Part shown: positions 42,379-50,667 of the stretch, piece after piece | Position numbering within the stretch: position 1 is the stretch's first letter | Layout of the letters: every line of letters begins with the position of its first letter | The notes under the pieces: model-generated | Told to the model about the DNA's origin: nothing | The model's input: the letters and a program-made list of their open reading frames with translations, nothing else | The model's database searches: none | Source of the DNA: VRUE01 sp036406595 | GTDB taxonomy: Bacteria; Actinomycetota; Thermoleophilia; Solirubrobacterales; 70-9 | Reading direction: 5' to 3' | Assembly (NCBI GenBank): GCA_036406595.1 | Contig: DASXAR010000014.1 | Coordinates: forward strand, 1 to 58,554 | DNA length: 58,554 nucleotides | Program-made: the position numbers and the translations under genes

Positions 42379-43749
42379 TCAGGCGCCGCCTCCTCTGCTC
42401 GCCGGGGGCGAAGAGGAATCAGACAACATCGCCTGGAGAGCCTCGGCGACCGCCTCGAGGCCGGCCGAGCGCGAGCCCTTGACGAGCACCGCATCTCCCG
42501 TCTCGAGCTGCGCCGCGAGGAGCTCTGCGGCCTCCTCCGGGTCACCGACGAGCTGGTCGGGACCGTAGTCGCGGGCGGCGCCGCCCACGCCGACCAGGAG
42601 GTCGACGCCGACCTCGCGCGCATGGTCGCCGACCTGCTGGTGATAGGCGGGCGCGCCGGGGCCGAGCTCGGCCATCTCGCCGAGGACCGCGACCCGCCGG
42701 CCCCCGTCGATCGTGACCAGATGATCGAGCGCGGCACGCATCGAGACCGGGTTGGCGTTGTAGCAGTCGTTCACCAGGACGATTCCCCCGCCGAGCTCCA
42801 GCCGCTCGCCACGGAACCGGGAGAAGCCTATGTTCGCAGCGCGGTCGGCCATCTCGCCGAGCGGCGCCCCGAGCGCGATGCCCGCTGCGATCGCCGCCAG
42901 CGCGTTGGTGAGGTTGTGAGCCTCGGTGAACGGGAAGTGGAAGAGCTGGCGCCCGGCGGGGGTGGAGACCAGCGCCTCGGTGACGCCATCGGCGATGCGG
43001 CTCTCGACCGCCTCGACGTCGCCACCGGGGCCGAAGCGAATGAGGCGGGGCGCGTCGGCCAGGTGGGGCTCGAGCTCTCCCGCCTCGACGGGCACCACCG
43101 CCGAGCCGGACTCGGGCAGGCCGGTGAGGATCTCCGCCTTCGCCGCGGCGATCGCCTCGACCGAGCCGAGCAGCTCGACGTGGACGGGTCCGACGTTGGT
43201 GACGATCGCGACGTCGGGGGCGGCGATCGCGGTCAGCTCGGCGATCTGCCCGACGCCTCGCATCGCCATCTCCAGCACCAGGACGTCGGTCTCCGGGGGC
43301 GCCTCGAGCACGGTCAGAGGCAGGCCGATCTCGGTGTTGAGGTTCTCGCGGTTGGCGTGGACCGCGCCGGGGAGCAGGGCCTTGGCGATGTCCTTGACCG
43401 AGGTCTTGCCGACCGAGCCGGTCACACCGACGACCCTGGTCCCAAGGGTGCGCCGCCACTGTCGCGCCAGTCGCTGCAGGGCGGCGAGGGGGTCGGCCGT
43501 CGCAAAGGCCCAGGCGCCACCGAGGCCTTCGGCGCGCGCGGGATCGACGACGACCCCCCAGGCCCCAGCCTCGATCGCCGCGGCGGCAAACTCGCCGCCG
43601 TCGACACGCTCGCCCCGCAACCCGAAGAAGAGGTCGCCGGAACCCGCTTCATCGGATGAGATGACCGCTCGCTCCGGCGAGCCGGCGCTCCCCTCCGCGA
43701 CCACCTCGGCTCCCATCGCAGCCGCAATCTCCTCAGCGGTGAGATTCAT
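42379..43749 (-). CDS. murF: UDP-MurNAc-tripeptide--D-alanyl-D-alanine ligase
   Basis: 456 aa. Adds D-Ala-D-Ala. SSDEAGSGDLFFGLRGERVDGGEF at the N-terminal domain, ATP loop VTGSVGKTSVKD (MurF form of GTNGKT), ANRENLNTEIGLPLTVL, EMAMRGVGQIAEL, VTNVGPVHVELLGS, FSRFRGERLELGGGIVLVNDCYNANPVSMRAAL. Overlaps murE by 4 bp. The C-terminus ends in a Ser/Gly-rich tail. Confidence 0.97.
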   Translation of the reverse strand: MNLTAEEIAAAMGAEVVAEGSAGSPERAVISSDEAGSGDLFFGLRGERVDGGEFAAAAIEAGAWGVVVDPARAEGLGGAWAFATADPLAALQRLARQWRRTLGTRVVGVTGSVGKTSVKDIAKALLPGAVHANRENLNTEIGLPLTVLEAPPETDVLVLEMAMRGVGQIAELTAIAAPDVAIVTNVGPVHVELLGSVEAIAAAKAEILTGLPESGSAVVPVEAGELEPHLADAPRLIRFGPGGDVEAVESRIADGVTEALVSTPAGRQLFHFPFTEAHNLTNALAAIAAGIALGAPLGEMADRAANIGFSRFRGERLELGGGIVLVNDCYNANPVSMRAALDHLVTIDGGRRVAVLGEMAELGPGAPAYHQQVGDHAREVGVDLLVGVGGAARDYGPDQLVGDPEEAAELLAAQLETGDAVLVKGSRSAGLEAVAEALQAMLSDSSSPPASRGGGA

Positions 43750-45209
43750 CTGGCGTCCGCGGCGGGCGGGTGGGAGGCCAGAACGCGGCGTATCTCCTCA
43801 CGGGCGACCTCGCGGTCGTCGAAGGGGATCCTGCGCCCATCCTCGAATTCCTGGCCCTGCTCGTGCCCCTTGCCGGCGATCACGACCGTGTCGCCGGCGC
43901 GAGCGCGTTCGGCCGCGAGCGCGATCGCGGCGCGCCGGTCCGGCTCAATCTCGACCTCGCCGCCACCGCCCGTTCCCGCGGCGACTTCGGCGACGATCGC
44001 CTCCGGCCGCTCCGAGCGTGGGTTGTCCGAGGTGACGATCACGAGGTCGGACAGCTCGGCACCGGCCCTGCCCATCTGCGGCCGCTTGCCGCGGTCGCGG
44101 TCGCCGCCGGCGCCGAAGACGCTGATCACGCGGCCGGGGGTGAGGCGCCTCGCCGCGCGCAGCACGTTCAGCAGGGAGTCGGGTGTGTGCGCGTAGTCGA
44201 CCAGCACCGTGTAGGGCTGGCCCTCGTCGATCGGCTCGAAGCGACCGGGTGGCGCGGCGGCGCCGGCGAGTCCCGCGGCGGCGGTGCCCGGGTCAACGCC
44301 GAGCGTCGCCGCGGCCGCGAAGGCGCCGAGGGCGTTGGCGACGTTGAAGTCGCCGGGCAGCACCGTCCTCACCCGGGTCCCTTCGCCGACCGTGAACTCC
44401 GCGCCGCCGGCATCGAAGCTGACCTCGCGGGCGGCGAAGTCCGCCTCCCCCCCCTCCGCAGAGAAGGTCACGCAATCGAATTCGCCGGCGAGGCGGCGCC
44501 CGTAGGGATCGTCGATGTTGACGATCGCCGTGCCCGGTCCCATCTCGAACAGCAGGCGCTTCGACTCGAAGTAGTCCTCCATGTCGCGGTGAAAGTCGAG
44601 GTGGTCCTGCGTGAGGTTGGTGAAGAGAGCGACCTCGAAGTGGATCGCGTCGGAGCGGTGCAGCGCCAGCGCGTGCGAGGAGACCTCCATCGCGCATGCC
44701 CTGTCGCCGGCGTCGAGCATGCGGCGGAAGGTTGCCTGCAGCTCGATCGCCTCCGGGGTGGTGCGCTCGACCGCCTCCTCCTCCCCGCCGACCACCCGCT
44801 TCACGGTCCCGAGCAGGCCGCAGCTCGTGCCCGCCCTCTCGAGGATCTCTCGGACCAGGTAGGCGGTCGTCGTCTTGCCGTTCGTCCCGGTGATGCCGAC
44901 GACTCGCAGCTCGGCGGTCGGGTCGTCCCAGAAGCGCGCGGCGAGGGGTGCCATCGCCGCGCGGGCGTCGGGGACGATGATCTGGGGCACGCCGACCTCG
45001 AGCTCACGCTCGACGACCAGGGCAACGGCGCCGGCCTCCACCGCAACCTGCGCGAAGTCGTGCCCGTCCGCGGACTCCCCCGGCACGCAGAAGAAGAGCG
45101 TTCCGGGCACGACCCGCCGGTTGTCGTAGGCGAGGGCGCGGACCTCCACGTCCGAATCGCCGGCCGGCCGGGCGGAATCGAAGCCTGTGATCAGCTCTCC
45201 GAGTCGCAA
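43746..45209 (-). CDS. murE: UDP-MurNAc-L-Ala-D-Glu--meso-diaminopimelate ligase
   Basis: 487 aa. ATP loop GITGTNGKTTTA (about 106-115), MEVSSHALALHR, TNLTQDHLDFHRDMEDYF, VDYAHTPDSLLNVL, VFGAGGDRDRGKRPQMG. The substrate-specificity motif DNPR at 395-398 (SDNPRSE) predicts meso-diaminopimelate as the third residue, not lysine, so the wall is probably A1-gamma type. Starts 33 bp after the ftsI stop. Confidence 0.97.
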   Translation of the reverse strand: MRLGELITGFDSARPAGDSDVEVRALAYDNRRVVPGTLFFCVPGESADGHDFAQVAVEAGAVALVVERELEVGVPQIIVPDARAAMAPLAARFWDDPTAELRVVGITGTNGKTTTAYLVREILERAGTSCGLLGTVKRVVGGEEEAVERTTPEAIELQATFRRMLDAGDRACAMEVSSHALALHRSDAIHFEVALFTNLTQDHLDFHRDMEDYFESKRLLFEMGPGTAIVNIDDPYGRRLAGEFDCVTFSAEGGEADFAAREVSFDAGGAEFTVGEGTRVRTVLPGDFNVANALGAFAAAATLGVDPGTAAAGLAGAAAPPGRFEPIDEGQPYTVLVDYAHTPDSLLNVLRAARRLTPGRVISVFGAGGDRDRGKRPQMGRAGAELSDLVIVTSDNPRSERPEAIVAEVAAGTGGGGEVEIEPDRRAAIALAAERARAGDTVVIAGKGHEQGQEFEDGRRIPFDDREVAREEIRRVLASHPPAADAR

Positions 45210-45242
45210 CGCGCGCCCGATTCTAGGCGGGTGCCGTCGACC

Positions 45243-46898
45243 CTATTCGGGCGGAACGCCCAGGTAGGGCAGGGCGAAGGCGGCGATCCTGCCGAAGGCC
45301 GGCGCTGCCACCGAGCCGCCGTAGATTTCGCCCTGCGGCTGATCGACGATCACCGCGACCAGCAGCTGCGGATTCTGCGCCGGGGCGAAGCCGATGAACG
45401 AGGCGACGAATTTCGTCTTCGAATAGCCGCCGTTTTCGGCGACCTCGGCGGTGCCCGTCTTGCCGGCGAGCGTGTAGCCGGGCACGCTCACCTCGGAGGC
45501 CGTCCCGCCAGGTGCCAGCACCCCTTCGAGCATGGTGCGGATCTCCGAGGCGACCCAGGGCTTGACGACGCGGTGCCCCTTGGGCTCCGGCACCGCTTCT
45601 CCATCGATCTTCTTGATCAGCTGGGGTCTCTTGAGGACGCCGCCATTGGCGATCGCGTCGTAGCCGGCGATCATCTGGATCGGCGTCACCGCCAGCCCCT
45701 GCCCGATCGGCAGGTTCCCCATCGTCGAGCCGGAGTATTCGTCGAGCGCCGGCACGATGCCCTGCTCCTCGGCGGGGAACTGGATCCCGGTCGGGCTTCC
45801 GAAGCCGAAGCGACCGATCCAGCGGCTGAACTTCTCGCTGCCGAGTTGCAACCCGATCGTCGCCGCTCCCACATTCGAGGAGTGGGAGAGGATTTCGGCG
45901 ACCGTGAGGGTCACCGTCGGGCGGGGCTCCGCGTCTTCGATCGTCCGATCGGCGACCTGAAGCTGCGGCGGCAGCGTGAAGGCGGTTTCCGGCGTCACGA
46001 TCTTTTCCTCCAACGCGGCCGAGACCGTGAATGCCTTGAAGGTCGAGCCCGGCTCGTAGGTGAACCCCGTCGCCCTGTTCAGCAGGTCTTCGGGATCGGC
46101 AGCTTCGATGTCGGTCGGGTCGACCGGCGGCCAGTTGGCCATCGCCAGCACCTGTGAGGTGCGGGGATCCATGACGATCGCGGTTGCCCCCTTCGGCGCG
46201 TAGGTTTCGCCGACTTCGGAGAGCACCTCCTCGGTCTTCTTCTCGATCGCGGGGTCAAGGGTCAGCTCTATGTCCTCGCCGTCGCTCGCCGCCTGCATGG
46301 TGTCGAGCCTGATCGGCTCACCGAGCGCGTCCTTGACGACCCGGCGTTCGCCGTCGGTCCCGTGGAGGATCGATTCCTCGCCGGACTCGAGCCCGCTCAG
46401 CCCCTGGTTTTCGGAGCCCACGGCGCCGACGACCTGGGCTGCGATGTCACCCTGCGGGTAGGTGCGGCGGCTGTCGGGCAGCTCGCCGATCCCCGGCAGC
46501 TCGAGCCTGGCAACCCGCGCGGCGGTCGGCACGTCGACCTTGTGAGCGACGTAGGAGAACCCTGAGTCGGCGGTGAGGCTGGGCAGCACTTCGTCGGGTT
46601 CGAGCCCCAGGATCGAGGCCAGTTTGGTCGCCGTCCGCGGTGGGTCCTTCACCTGGTAGGGCGTCGCGTAGATCGTCGTCGCGTCTTCGGAGACGGCGAG
46701 TGGGTTGCCGTAGCGGTCGAGGATGCTGCCGCGAAGGCCCGGCACGGTGACCACGTCGGTCTGCTGATACGCGGCTTCGGAGGCGAGCTGCGCGCCCTGC
46801 ACTCCCTGCAGCCAGACGGCCCTCGCAGCGACGACCGCGAAGCAGAGAAGGAAGCCGGCGAAGAGGAGGCCGATCCTTCGCTCGATCGTCTTTTTCAT
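45243..46898 (-). CDS. ftsI: Septal peptidoglycan transpeptidase FtsI (PBP3, class B PBP)
   Basis: 551 aa. Short cytoplasmic KKTIERR, one TM (about 10-28), pedestal domain with RGSILDRYGNPLAVSED, transpeptidase domain with SxxK at 285-288 (GSTFKAF), SxN at 340-342 (SHSSNVG) and KTG in LAGKTGTAEVAENGG near 480. No PASTA domains at the C-terminus. Partner of FtsW. The start overlaps the ftsL stop by 4 bp. Confidence 0.96.
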   Translation of the reverse strand: MKKTIERRIGLLFAGFLLCFAVVAARAVWLQGVQGAQLASEAAYQQTDVVTVPGLRGSILDRYGNPLAVSEDATTIYATPYQVKDPPRTATKLASILGLEPDEVLPSLTADSGFSYVAHKVDVPTAARVARLELPGIGELPDSRRTYPQGDIAAQVVGAVGSENQGLSGLESGEESILHGTDGERRVVKDALGEPIRLDTMQAASDGEDIELTLDPAIEKKTEEVLSEVGETYAPKGATAIVMDPRTSQVLAMANWPPVDPTDIEAADPEDLLNRATGFTYEPGSTFKAFTVSAALEEKIVTPETAFTLPPQLQVADRTIEDAEPRPTVTLTVAEILSHSSNVGAATIGLQLGSEKFSRWIGRFGFGSPTGIQFPAEEQGIVPALDEYSGSTMGNLPIGQGLAVTPIQMIAGYDAIANGGVLKRPQLIKKIDGEAVPEPKGHRVVKPWVASEIRTMLEGVLAPGGTASEVSVPGYTLAGKTGTAEVAENGGYSKTKFVASFIGFAPAQNPQLLVAVIVDQPQGEIYGGSVAAPAFGRIAAFALPYLGVPPE

Positions 46899-47389
46899 GG
46901 GCCGGTGGAGGTCTCGGCGGCGGCCAGCCGTTCGGCGGCGGTGGTGATGTCGTTCGGCCTCGACTTGACGTAGGTCACCTCGTCGATCGAGGCGGCGCTG
47001 AGGCCGAGCGATGCGGCGTCGTGGCGAATCCTGCCGGCGCCGGACCTCTGTGCGTCACGGCTTCGCAGGATCGAGTTCTCCTGGTCGAGCGCCTGGATGT
47101 TCTGATCGACCCTGCCGGCGGTCGCCGCGAGGCTGAGGGTGATCACGTTGAGGGCGACGATTCCGACGAGCAGGACGCCCAGCACCGCGATCCAGGCGCG
47201 GCCACGGGTCATCCGCACCACCAGGCTCGAGTCGGGGAGCCTGCCGACCGCCGTCGCCGTGCCGACGGCGAGCGGGATCAGCTGGCCGCCGGGGCGGCGG
47301 GCCGGCGCGCGACGGGGCGCCGGCTTGCGGAGTGGCGCGCGCCTGGTCGCGGCGGACCTGCGAGCGGTGGCGGTCGCGGCGGCGGCCAT
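46895..47389 (-). CDS. ftsL: FtsL-like septum protein
   Basis: 164 aa. Long Ala/Arg-rich cytoplasmic N-terminus (~60 aa), one TM (RAWIAVLGVLLVGIVALNVITLSLA), then a short external coiled coil (GRVDQNIQALDQENSILRSRDAQR) and a conserved-looking tail (ASLGLSAASIDEVTYV). Low sequence identity is usual for FtsL; size, topology and location between rsmH and ftsI define it. Activates FtsQ/FtsWI complex in known systems. ATG overlaps the last base of the rsmH stop. Confidence 0.88.
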   Translation of the reverse strand: MAAAATATARRSAATRRAPLRKPAPRRAPARRPGGQLIPLAVGTATAVGRLPDSSLVVRMTRGRAWIAVLGVLLVGIVALNVITLSLAATAGRVDQNIQALDQENSILRSRDAQRSGAGRIRHDAASLGLSAASIDEVTYVKSRPNDITTAAERLAAAETSTGP

Positions 47390-48423
47390 CAGTCTCCGCC
47401 CCCCGGCGAGGCGACCTCGGCGATCTTCAGCGCGGCGCGCAGATGCGCCGACTTGGAGCGCGGATTGGCCGCGACCTCCTCGGCACCGGGAGCGACGCCG
47501 CGGCGGGTCAGGAGCTCGGCTTCGGGCTCGCGGCCGCAGACGCAAACCGGCAGCTCAGGCGGGCAGATGCAGCCGCGCGCCCGCTCCGCGAGGAAGCGCT
47601 TCACCCTGCGGTCCTCGAGCGAGTGGAAGGAGATGCCCGCGAGGCGTCCGCCGACCGCGAGCATCGACCAGGCGCTGGGCAGGGCGTCGTCGAGCGCCTC
47701 CAGCTCGCCATTGACGACGATCCGAATCGCCTGGAAGGTGCGCTTGGCGGGATGCCCGGCGCCGAAGCGCGCCGAGGCCGGCATGCCGGCCTTCACCGCC
47801 GCGACCAGCTCGGAGGTGCTGCCGATCGGGCGGCGCCGCACGATCTCCCGCGCGATTCCGCCGGCGTGGCGCTCCTCGCCATAGCGGCGCAGTGCCTGCG
47901 CGATTCGCGACTCGGGCCACTCGTTGACGAGGTCGGCGGCGCTGAACTGCTGGCGGGTGTCCATCCGCATGTCGAGGGGCGCGTCGTAGGAATAGGAGAA
48001 CCCCCGCTCGCGGGCGTCGACCTGCATCGAGGACATTCCCAGGTCCATGTAGACCATCTCTGGGCGGATGCCTTCGCCGCGCAGCGTCCTAAGCCCTGCC
48101 GAGAAGTCATCGCCGAGGAACCGGGACCGACAGGGAGCCGAGGCGGCGAAGCGCTCGAACCTGGCCTCGGCGGCCGGGTCGCGGTCGATGCATACAAGCG
48201 TTCCCTCCGGGCCGATCCGCTCGGCGACCAGGCGGGCGTGACCGCCGCCGCCGAAGGTGCAGTCGACCGCGGTCTGACCCGGCGCCGGCGCAAGCAGATC
48301 GATCAGCTCGGCTGCGAGGACTGGATCGTGCTCGGTGGGCATCAGCACAAGGTTCACAGAGGCCGGTCGCGCGCCGGCATCGCTGCGCTCGGTGGGCAGT
48401 GCATGGTGCGCCTGGGCTCGCAT
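47389..48423 (-). CDS. rsmH: 16S rRNA (cytosine1402-N4)-methyltransferase
   Basis: 344 aa from ATG 48423, or 317 from ATG 48342. MraW/RsmH motifs: EHDPVLAAELIDLL, the SAM loop VDCTFGGGGHARLVAE, DRDPAAEARF, MDLGMSSMQVDARERGFSYSYDAPLDMRMD, NEWPESRIAQALRRYGEERHAGGIAREIV, RTFQAIRIVVNGELEAL and ISFHSLEDRRVKRF. I prefer the longer form because GGGGGAGG sits 8 nt before its ATG; the shorter one begins closer to the family core and lacks an SD. Follows mraZ after one base. Confidence 0.96.
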   Translation of the reverse strand: MRAQAHHALPTERSDAGARPASVNLVLMPTEHDPVLAAELIDLLAPAPGQTAVDCTFGGGGHARLVAERIGPEGTLVCIDRDPAAEARFERFAASAPCRSRFLGDDFSAGLRTLRGEGIRPEMVYMDLGMSSMQVDARERGFSYSYDAPLDMRMDTRQQFSAADLVNEWPESRIAQALRRYGEERHAGGIAREIVRRRPIGSTSELVAAVKAGMPASARFGAGHPAKRTFQAIRIVVNGELEALDDALPSAWSMLAVGGRLAGISFHSLEDRRVKRFLAERARGCICPPELPVCVCGREPEAELLTRRGVAPGAEEVAANPRSKSAHLRAALKIAEVASPGGGD

Positions 48424-48424
48424 C

Positions 48425-48865
48425 TCACTCGCCTCCCCCCGAGGCGAGGCCCTCGGCGATCTCGGGCGCCGAGGCATCGAGCTCGGCCTCCTGCTTGGCC
48501 CAGGCGGCGGCGTCCCATATCTCCAGGTACTCGCCGGCGCCGATCACGACGCACGAGCCCGAGAGCCCGGCGTGCTCGACAAGCGGCTTGGGCAGCCGGA
48601 TGCGACCGGCCGAGTCGAGCTTCTCGTCGTAGGAGCCGCCGTGAAAGCGTCGCCGCAGGCTGCGCGCGTCGCGGCCGAAGGGGCTGTGGGGGGCGAGGAA
48701 ACGGTCCGAGAGCTGCTCGAACTCGTCGGTCGTGTGCACCCAGACGCAGGGATCGAAGCCCTTCGAGAGAACGACCCCGTCTGAGAGCGCCGCGCGGAAC
48801 CGGGAAGGAACGGTGAGGCGGTCCTTGGAGTCGAGGCTGTGCTCGTAGAGACCCCGAAAAGCCAT
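48425..48865 (-). CDS. mraZ: Transcriptional regulator MraZ
   Basis: 146 aa, first gene of the dcw cluster. Two MraZ/SpoVT-AbrB-like repeats: FRGLYEHSLDSKDRLTVPSRFRAAL and SYDEKLDSAGRIRLPKPLVEHAGL, each with the D-x-K/AGR core that binds DNA. MraZ forms a ring and represses its own operon by binding direct TGGGN repeats in E. coli and Mycoplasma. Matching repeats overlap the promoter upstream. AGAAAGGA precedes the ATG. Short acidic C-terminal extension. Confidence 0.96.
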   Translation of the reverse strand: MAFRGLYEHSLDSKDRLTVPSRFRAALSDGVVLSKGFDPCVWVHTTDEFEQLSDRFLAPHSPFGRDARSLRRRFHGGSYDEKLDSAGRIRLPKPLVEHAGLSGSCVVIGAGEYLEIWDAAAWAKQEAELDASAPEIAEGLASGGGE

Positions 48866-48963
48866 TCCCGTGGGTTCCTTTCTGCGGCCGGAGGAAGGAG
48901 TTGGGACCGAGGTGATGAGGTGGGAGGAGCCTCACCACCCCGGTCCTTGGGCTTCAACTCGAG

Positions 48964-48988
48964 CGCCACAGTACCCCACTTCCCCCCA
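48964..48988 (-). promoter_or_regulatory. MraZ operator: three TGGGG-type boxes at 10-bp period
   Basis: Minus-strand pentamers TGGGG (48984-48988), TGGGG (48974-48978) and TGGCG (48964-48968), each separated by exactly 5 bp. This is the arrangement described for MraZ targets. They occupy the spacer and -10 region of the mraZ promoter. Confidence 0.8.
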
Positions 48989-48996
48989 CTTTGCAA
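48968..48996 (-). promoter_or_regulatory. mraZ (dcw) promoter
   Basis: -35 TTGCAA (48991-48996), 17-bp spacer, -10 TACTGT (48968-48973) on the minus strand. Predicted leader about 95 nt. MraZ boxes lie within the spacer, so bound MraZ should block polymerase. Confidence 0.7.
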
Positions 48997-49042
48997 CACA
49001 ACTTCCGTCGAATGCCCCAATCGCAATCGCCGTTGCAGCGCG

Positions 49043-49048
49043 TAGGTT
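49043..49048 (+). promoter_or_regulatory. Putative -10 of a leaderless promoter (gene at 49056)
   Basis: TAGGTT ends 7 nt before the GTG at 49056. Divergent from the mraZ promoter about 50 bp away. Confidence 0.45.
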
Positions 49049-49055
49049 TCCTCCC

Positions 49056-49886
49056 GTGAGCCCGCCCGACGACGCCAACGACCTGCGCGGGTATTACTTC
49101 GGCCTGCTGATCCGGAGGCCGCCGACCCAGGTGCTGGTCGGGTTGACGGCCGTCGCCGCGGGGCTCGCAGGCACCCTGATCGCGGGGCCTGGTGTGGGGG
49201 CCGCCGCCTTCCTCGCCGGTCTGCTGGTGGCGCTGCTGGTCGTCCTCGGGATCGCGGGCTCGCGCGCTGAAGACGCCTTCTTCGACTTCTACGCCGCCAA
49301 GCGCGGCATGACCGCGCTCGGTCGCAGCCGCCTGCCAAAGGCGACGCCGCTGCTGCGCAGGGGCGACGAGCGTTATGCCGAGCACCTCGTCGAAGGCCCG
49401 CTGGGCGACGGCGTCGAGGGGTTGGTCGCCCTCTACACCTACGAGGAGGAGAGCAGCGACGGCCGCGGCAACCGGCAGACCAGCTACCACCGCTACACGG
49501 TCGGCCTCACCGAGGTCCCCGAGTGCGCGGAGCGGCTGCCCGAGCTCTATTGCCAGCACCGGTCCGGCCCGCGCGCGCTGGAGGGGCTCGAGGACGCCTT
49601 CCGCACCAAGAAAGAGCGGGTGAGCCTGGAGAGCGAGGCGCTCGACGAGCGCTACGAGATATTCACGATCAGGGGCCAGGACGACAACTGGCTGCGCCAG
49701 CTCTTCTCCCCCGGCTTCATCGTCTGGCTTACCGAATCCGCCCCGCAGCGCTTCGGCTTCGAGCTCGTCGACGGCAACCTCTGCTGCTACGTAAGCGGCC
49801 ACGACAAGACGACCGCCGAGCTCGACGCGATGCGCGCCGCCTCGACCGCGGTGGCCACCCGCCTCAGCGAGGAGGCACTCGAGTAG
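49056..49886 (+). CDS. Two-TM membrane protein with DUF3137-like soluble domain
   Basis: 276 aa from GTG 49056. Two adjacent TM segments (about 26-43 and 46-66: VLVGLTAVAAGLAGTLIAG, AAAFLAGLLVALLVVLGIAG), then a cytoplasmic domain beginning FFDFYAAKRGMTALGRSRLPKATPLLRRGDERYAEHLVEG and ending FGFELVDGNLCCYVSGHDKTTAELDAM. The pattern (zinc-free, mixed alpha/beta, asking for a YTVGLTEVP strand) resembles DUF3137-type proteins, but I am not certain of the family. No functional residues can be named. Monocistronic; converges on tadC. Confidence 0.65.
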   Translation: MSPPDDANDLRGYYFGLLIRRPPTQVLVGLTAVAAGLAGTLIAGPGVGAAAFLAGLLVALLVVLGIAGSRAEDAFFDFYAAKRGMTALGRSRLPKATPLLRRGDERYAEHLVEGPLGDGVEGLVALYTYEEESSDGRGNRQTSYHRYTVGLTEVPECAERLPELYCQHRSGPRALEGLEDAFRTKKERVSLESEALDERYEIFTIRGQDDNWLRQLFSPGFIVWLTESAPQRFGFELVDGNLCCYVSGHDKTTAELDAMRAASTAVATRLSEEALE

Positions 49887-49889
49887 CCC

Positions 49890-50651
49890 TCAGAAGCCTG
49901 CGAGCAGCAGATCGGCGTTGGCGATCAGGGCCGCGCCGATCATCAAGAGCACCGAGGGGACCAGGACGAGGGCGACGACCAGCTGGATCTTCGGGGCCGC
50001 CCGCGCCGCCCGCTCCTCGACCGTGCGGCGCTGATCGCGGCGTAAAGAGGTGGCCTGCCGCCTCAGCTGATCGGCGAGCGGCGAGCCGAGCAGGCGGGAA
50101 CGCTCAATCGCCGCGCAGAGCCTCGCGACCTCCGAGCCCGGCGCCCGTGCCCTGAGCGATCCGAGCGCCTCGGAGAGCGGCATCCCGCAGGCCGTCTCGG
50201 CGACCGTCACTGCCAGCTCCTCGGCGAGCGGGCCGCGGCCGCTCCGCGCCAGCTCGGCGAGACCGGCCGCGGGGCTGCGGCCGGAGACAGAGCTCACCGC
50301 CAGCAGATCCAGCGCATCGGGCAGCGCGGCGATCAGCCGGCGCCGCCGCAGACGGGCACGATGCTCCAGCAGCGCCTGCGGGGCGAGGAAGCCGGCGATC
50401 GGCATGCCGGCGGCGACCAACAGCGCCGTCCTGCCGGGGGCGACCGGCATCGCCAACCAGCCGAGGATGAGCCCGGATGCCGACCCGATCAGCCTCGGCG
50501 CGAGGGAAGCGGAGCCGGGACGCCGCTCCGCACCCCATCGCCCCGAGGCGGAAAGGCGCCTCACTCCCCGTGGCAGGTCGAAGGACAGATCTCGAGCGGC
50601 GGCAGCGCCGAGCAGGGCCGCGACCGCCACGAGCAGCGCGACCGCGCTCAC
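49890..50651 (-). CDS. tadC: Tad/type II secretion platform protein TadC
   Basis: 253 aa. GspF/T2SSF-domain inner-membrane protein. Features: N-terminal TM (VALLVAVAALLGAAAA), the conserved ALPDALDLLAVSSVSGRSPAAGLAELAR with ETACGMPLSEALGSLRARAP, and RLLGSPLADQLRRQATSLRRDQRRTVEERAARAAPKIQLVVALVLVPSVLLMIGAAL at the C-terminal TM. Pairs with TadB as the pilus/secretion platform. Sixteen bp after tadB; last gene of the operon. Confidence 0.9.
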   Translation of the reverse strand: MSAVALLVAVAALLGAAAARDLSFDLPRGVRRLSASGRWGAERRPGSASLAPRLIGSASGLILGWLAMPVAPGRTALLVAAGMPIAGFLAPQALLEHRARLRRRRLIAALPDALDLLAVSSVSGRSPAAGLAELARSGRGPLAEELAVTVAETACGMPLSEALGSLRARAPGSEVARLCAAIERSRLLGSPLADQLRRQATSLRRDQRRTVEERAARAAPKIQLVVALVLVPSVLLMIGAALIANADLLLAGF

Positions 50652-50667
50652 CGCAGGTCCCCGCCCG

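Noticed and set aside
43770..46157. Long plus-strand open frame (795 codons) antisense to murE and ftsI
   Set aside because: Typical GC-rich shadow frame; the minus-strand genes carry all catalytic motifs.
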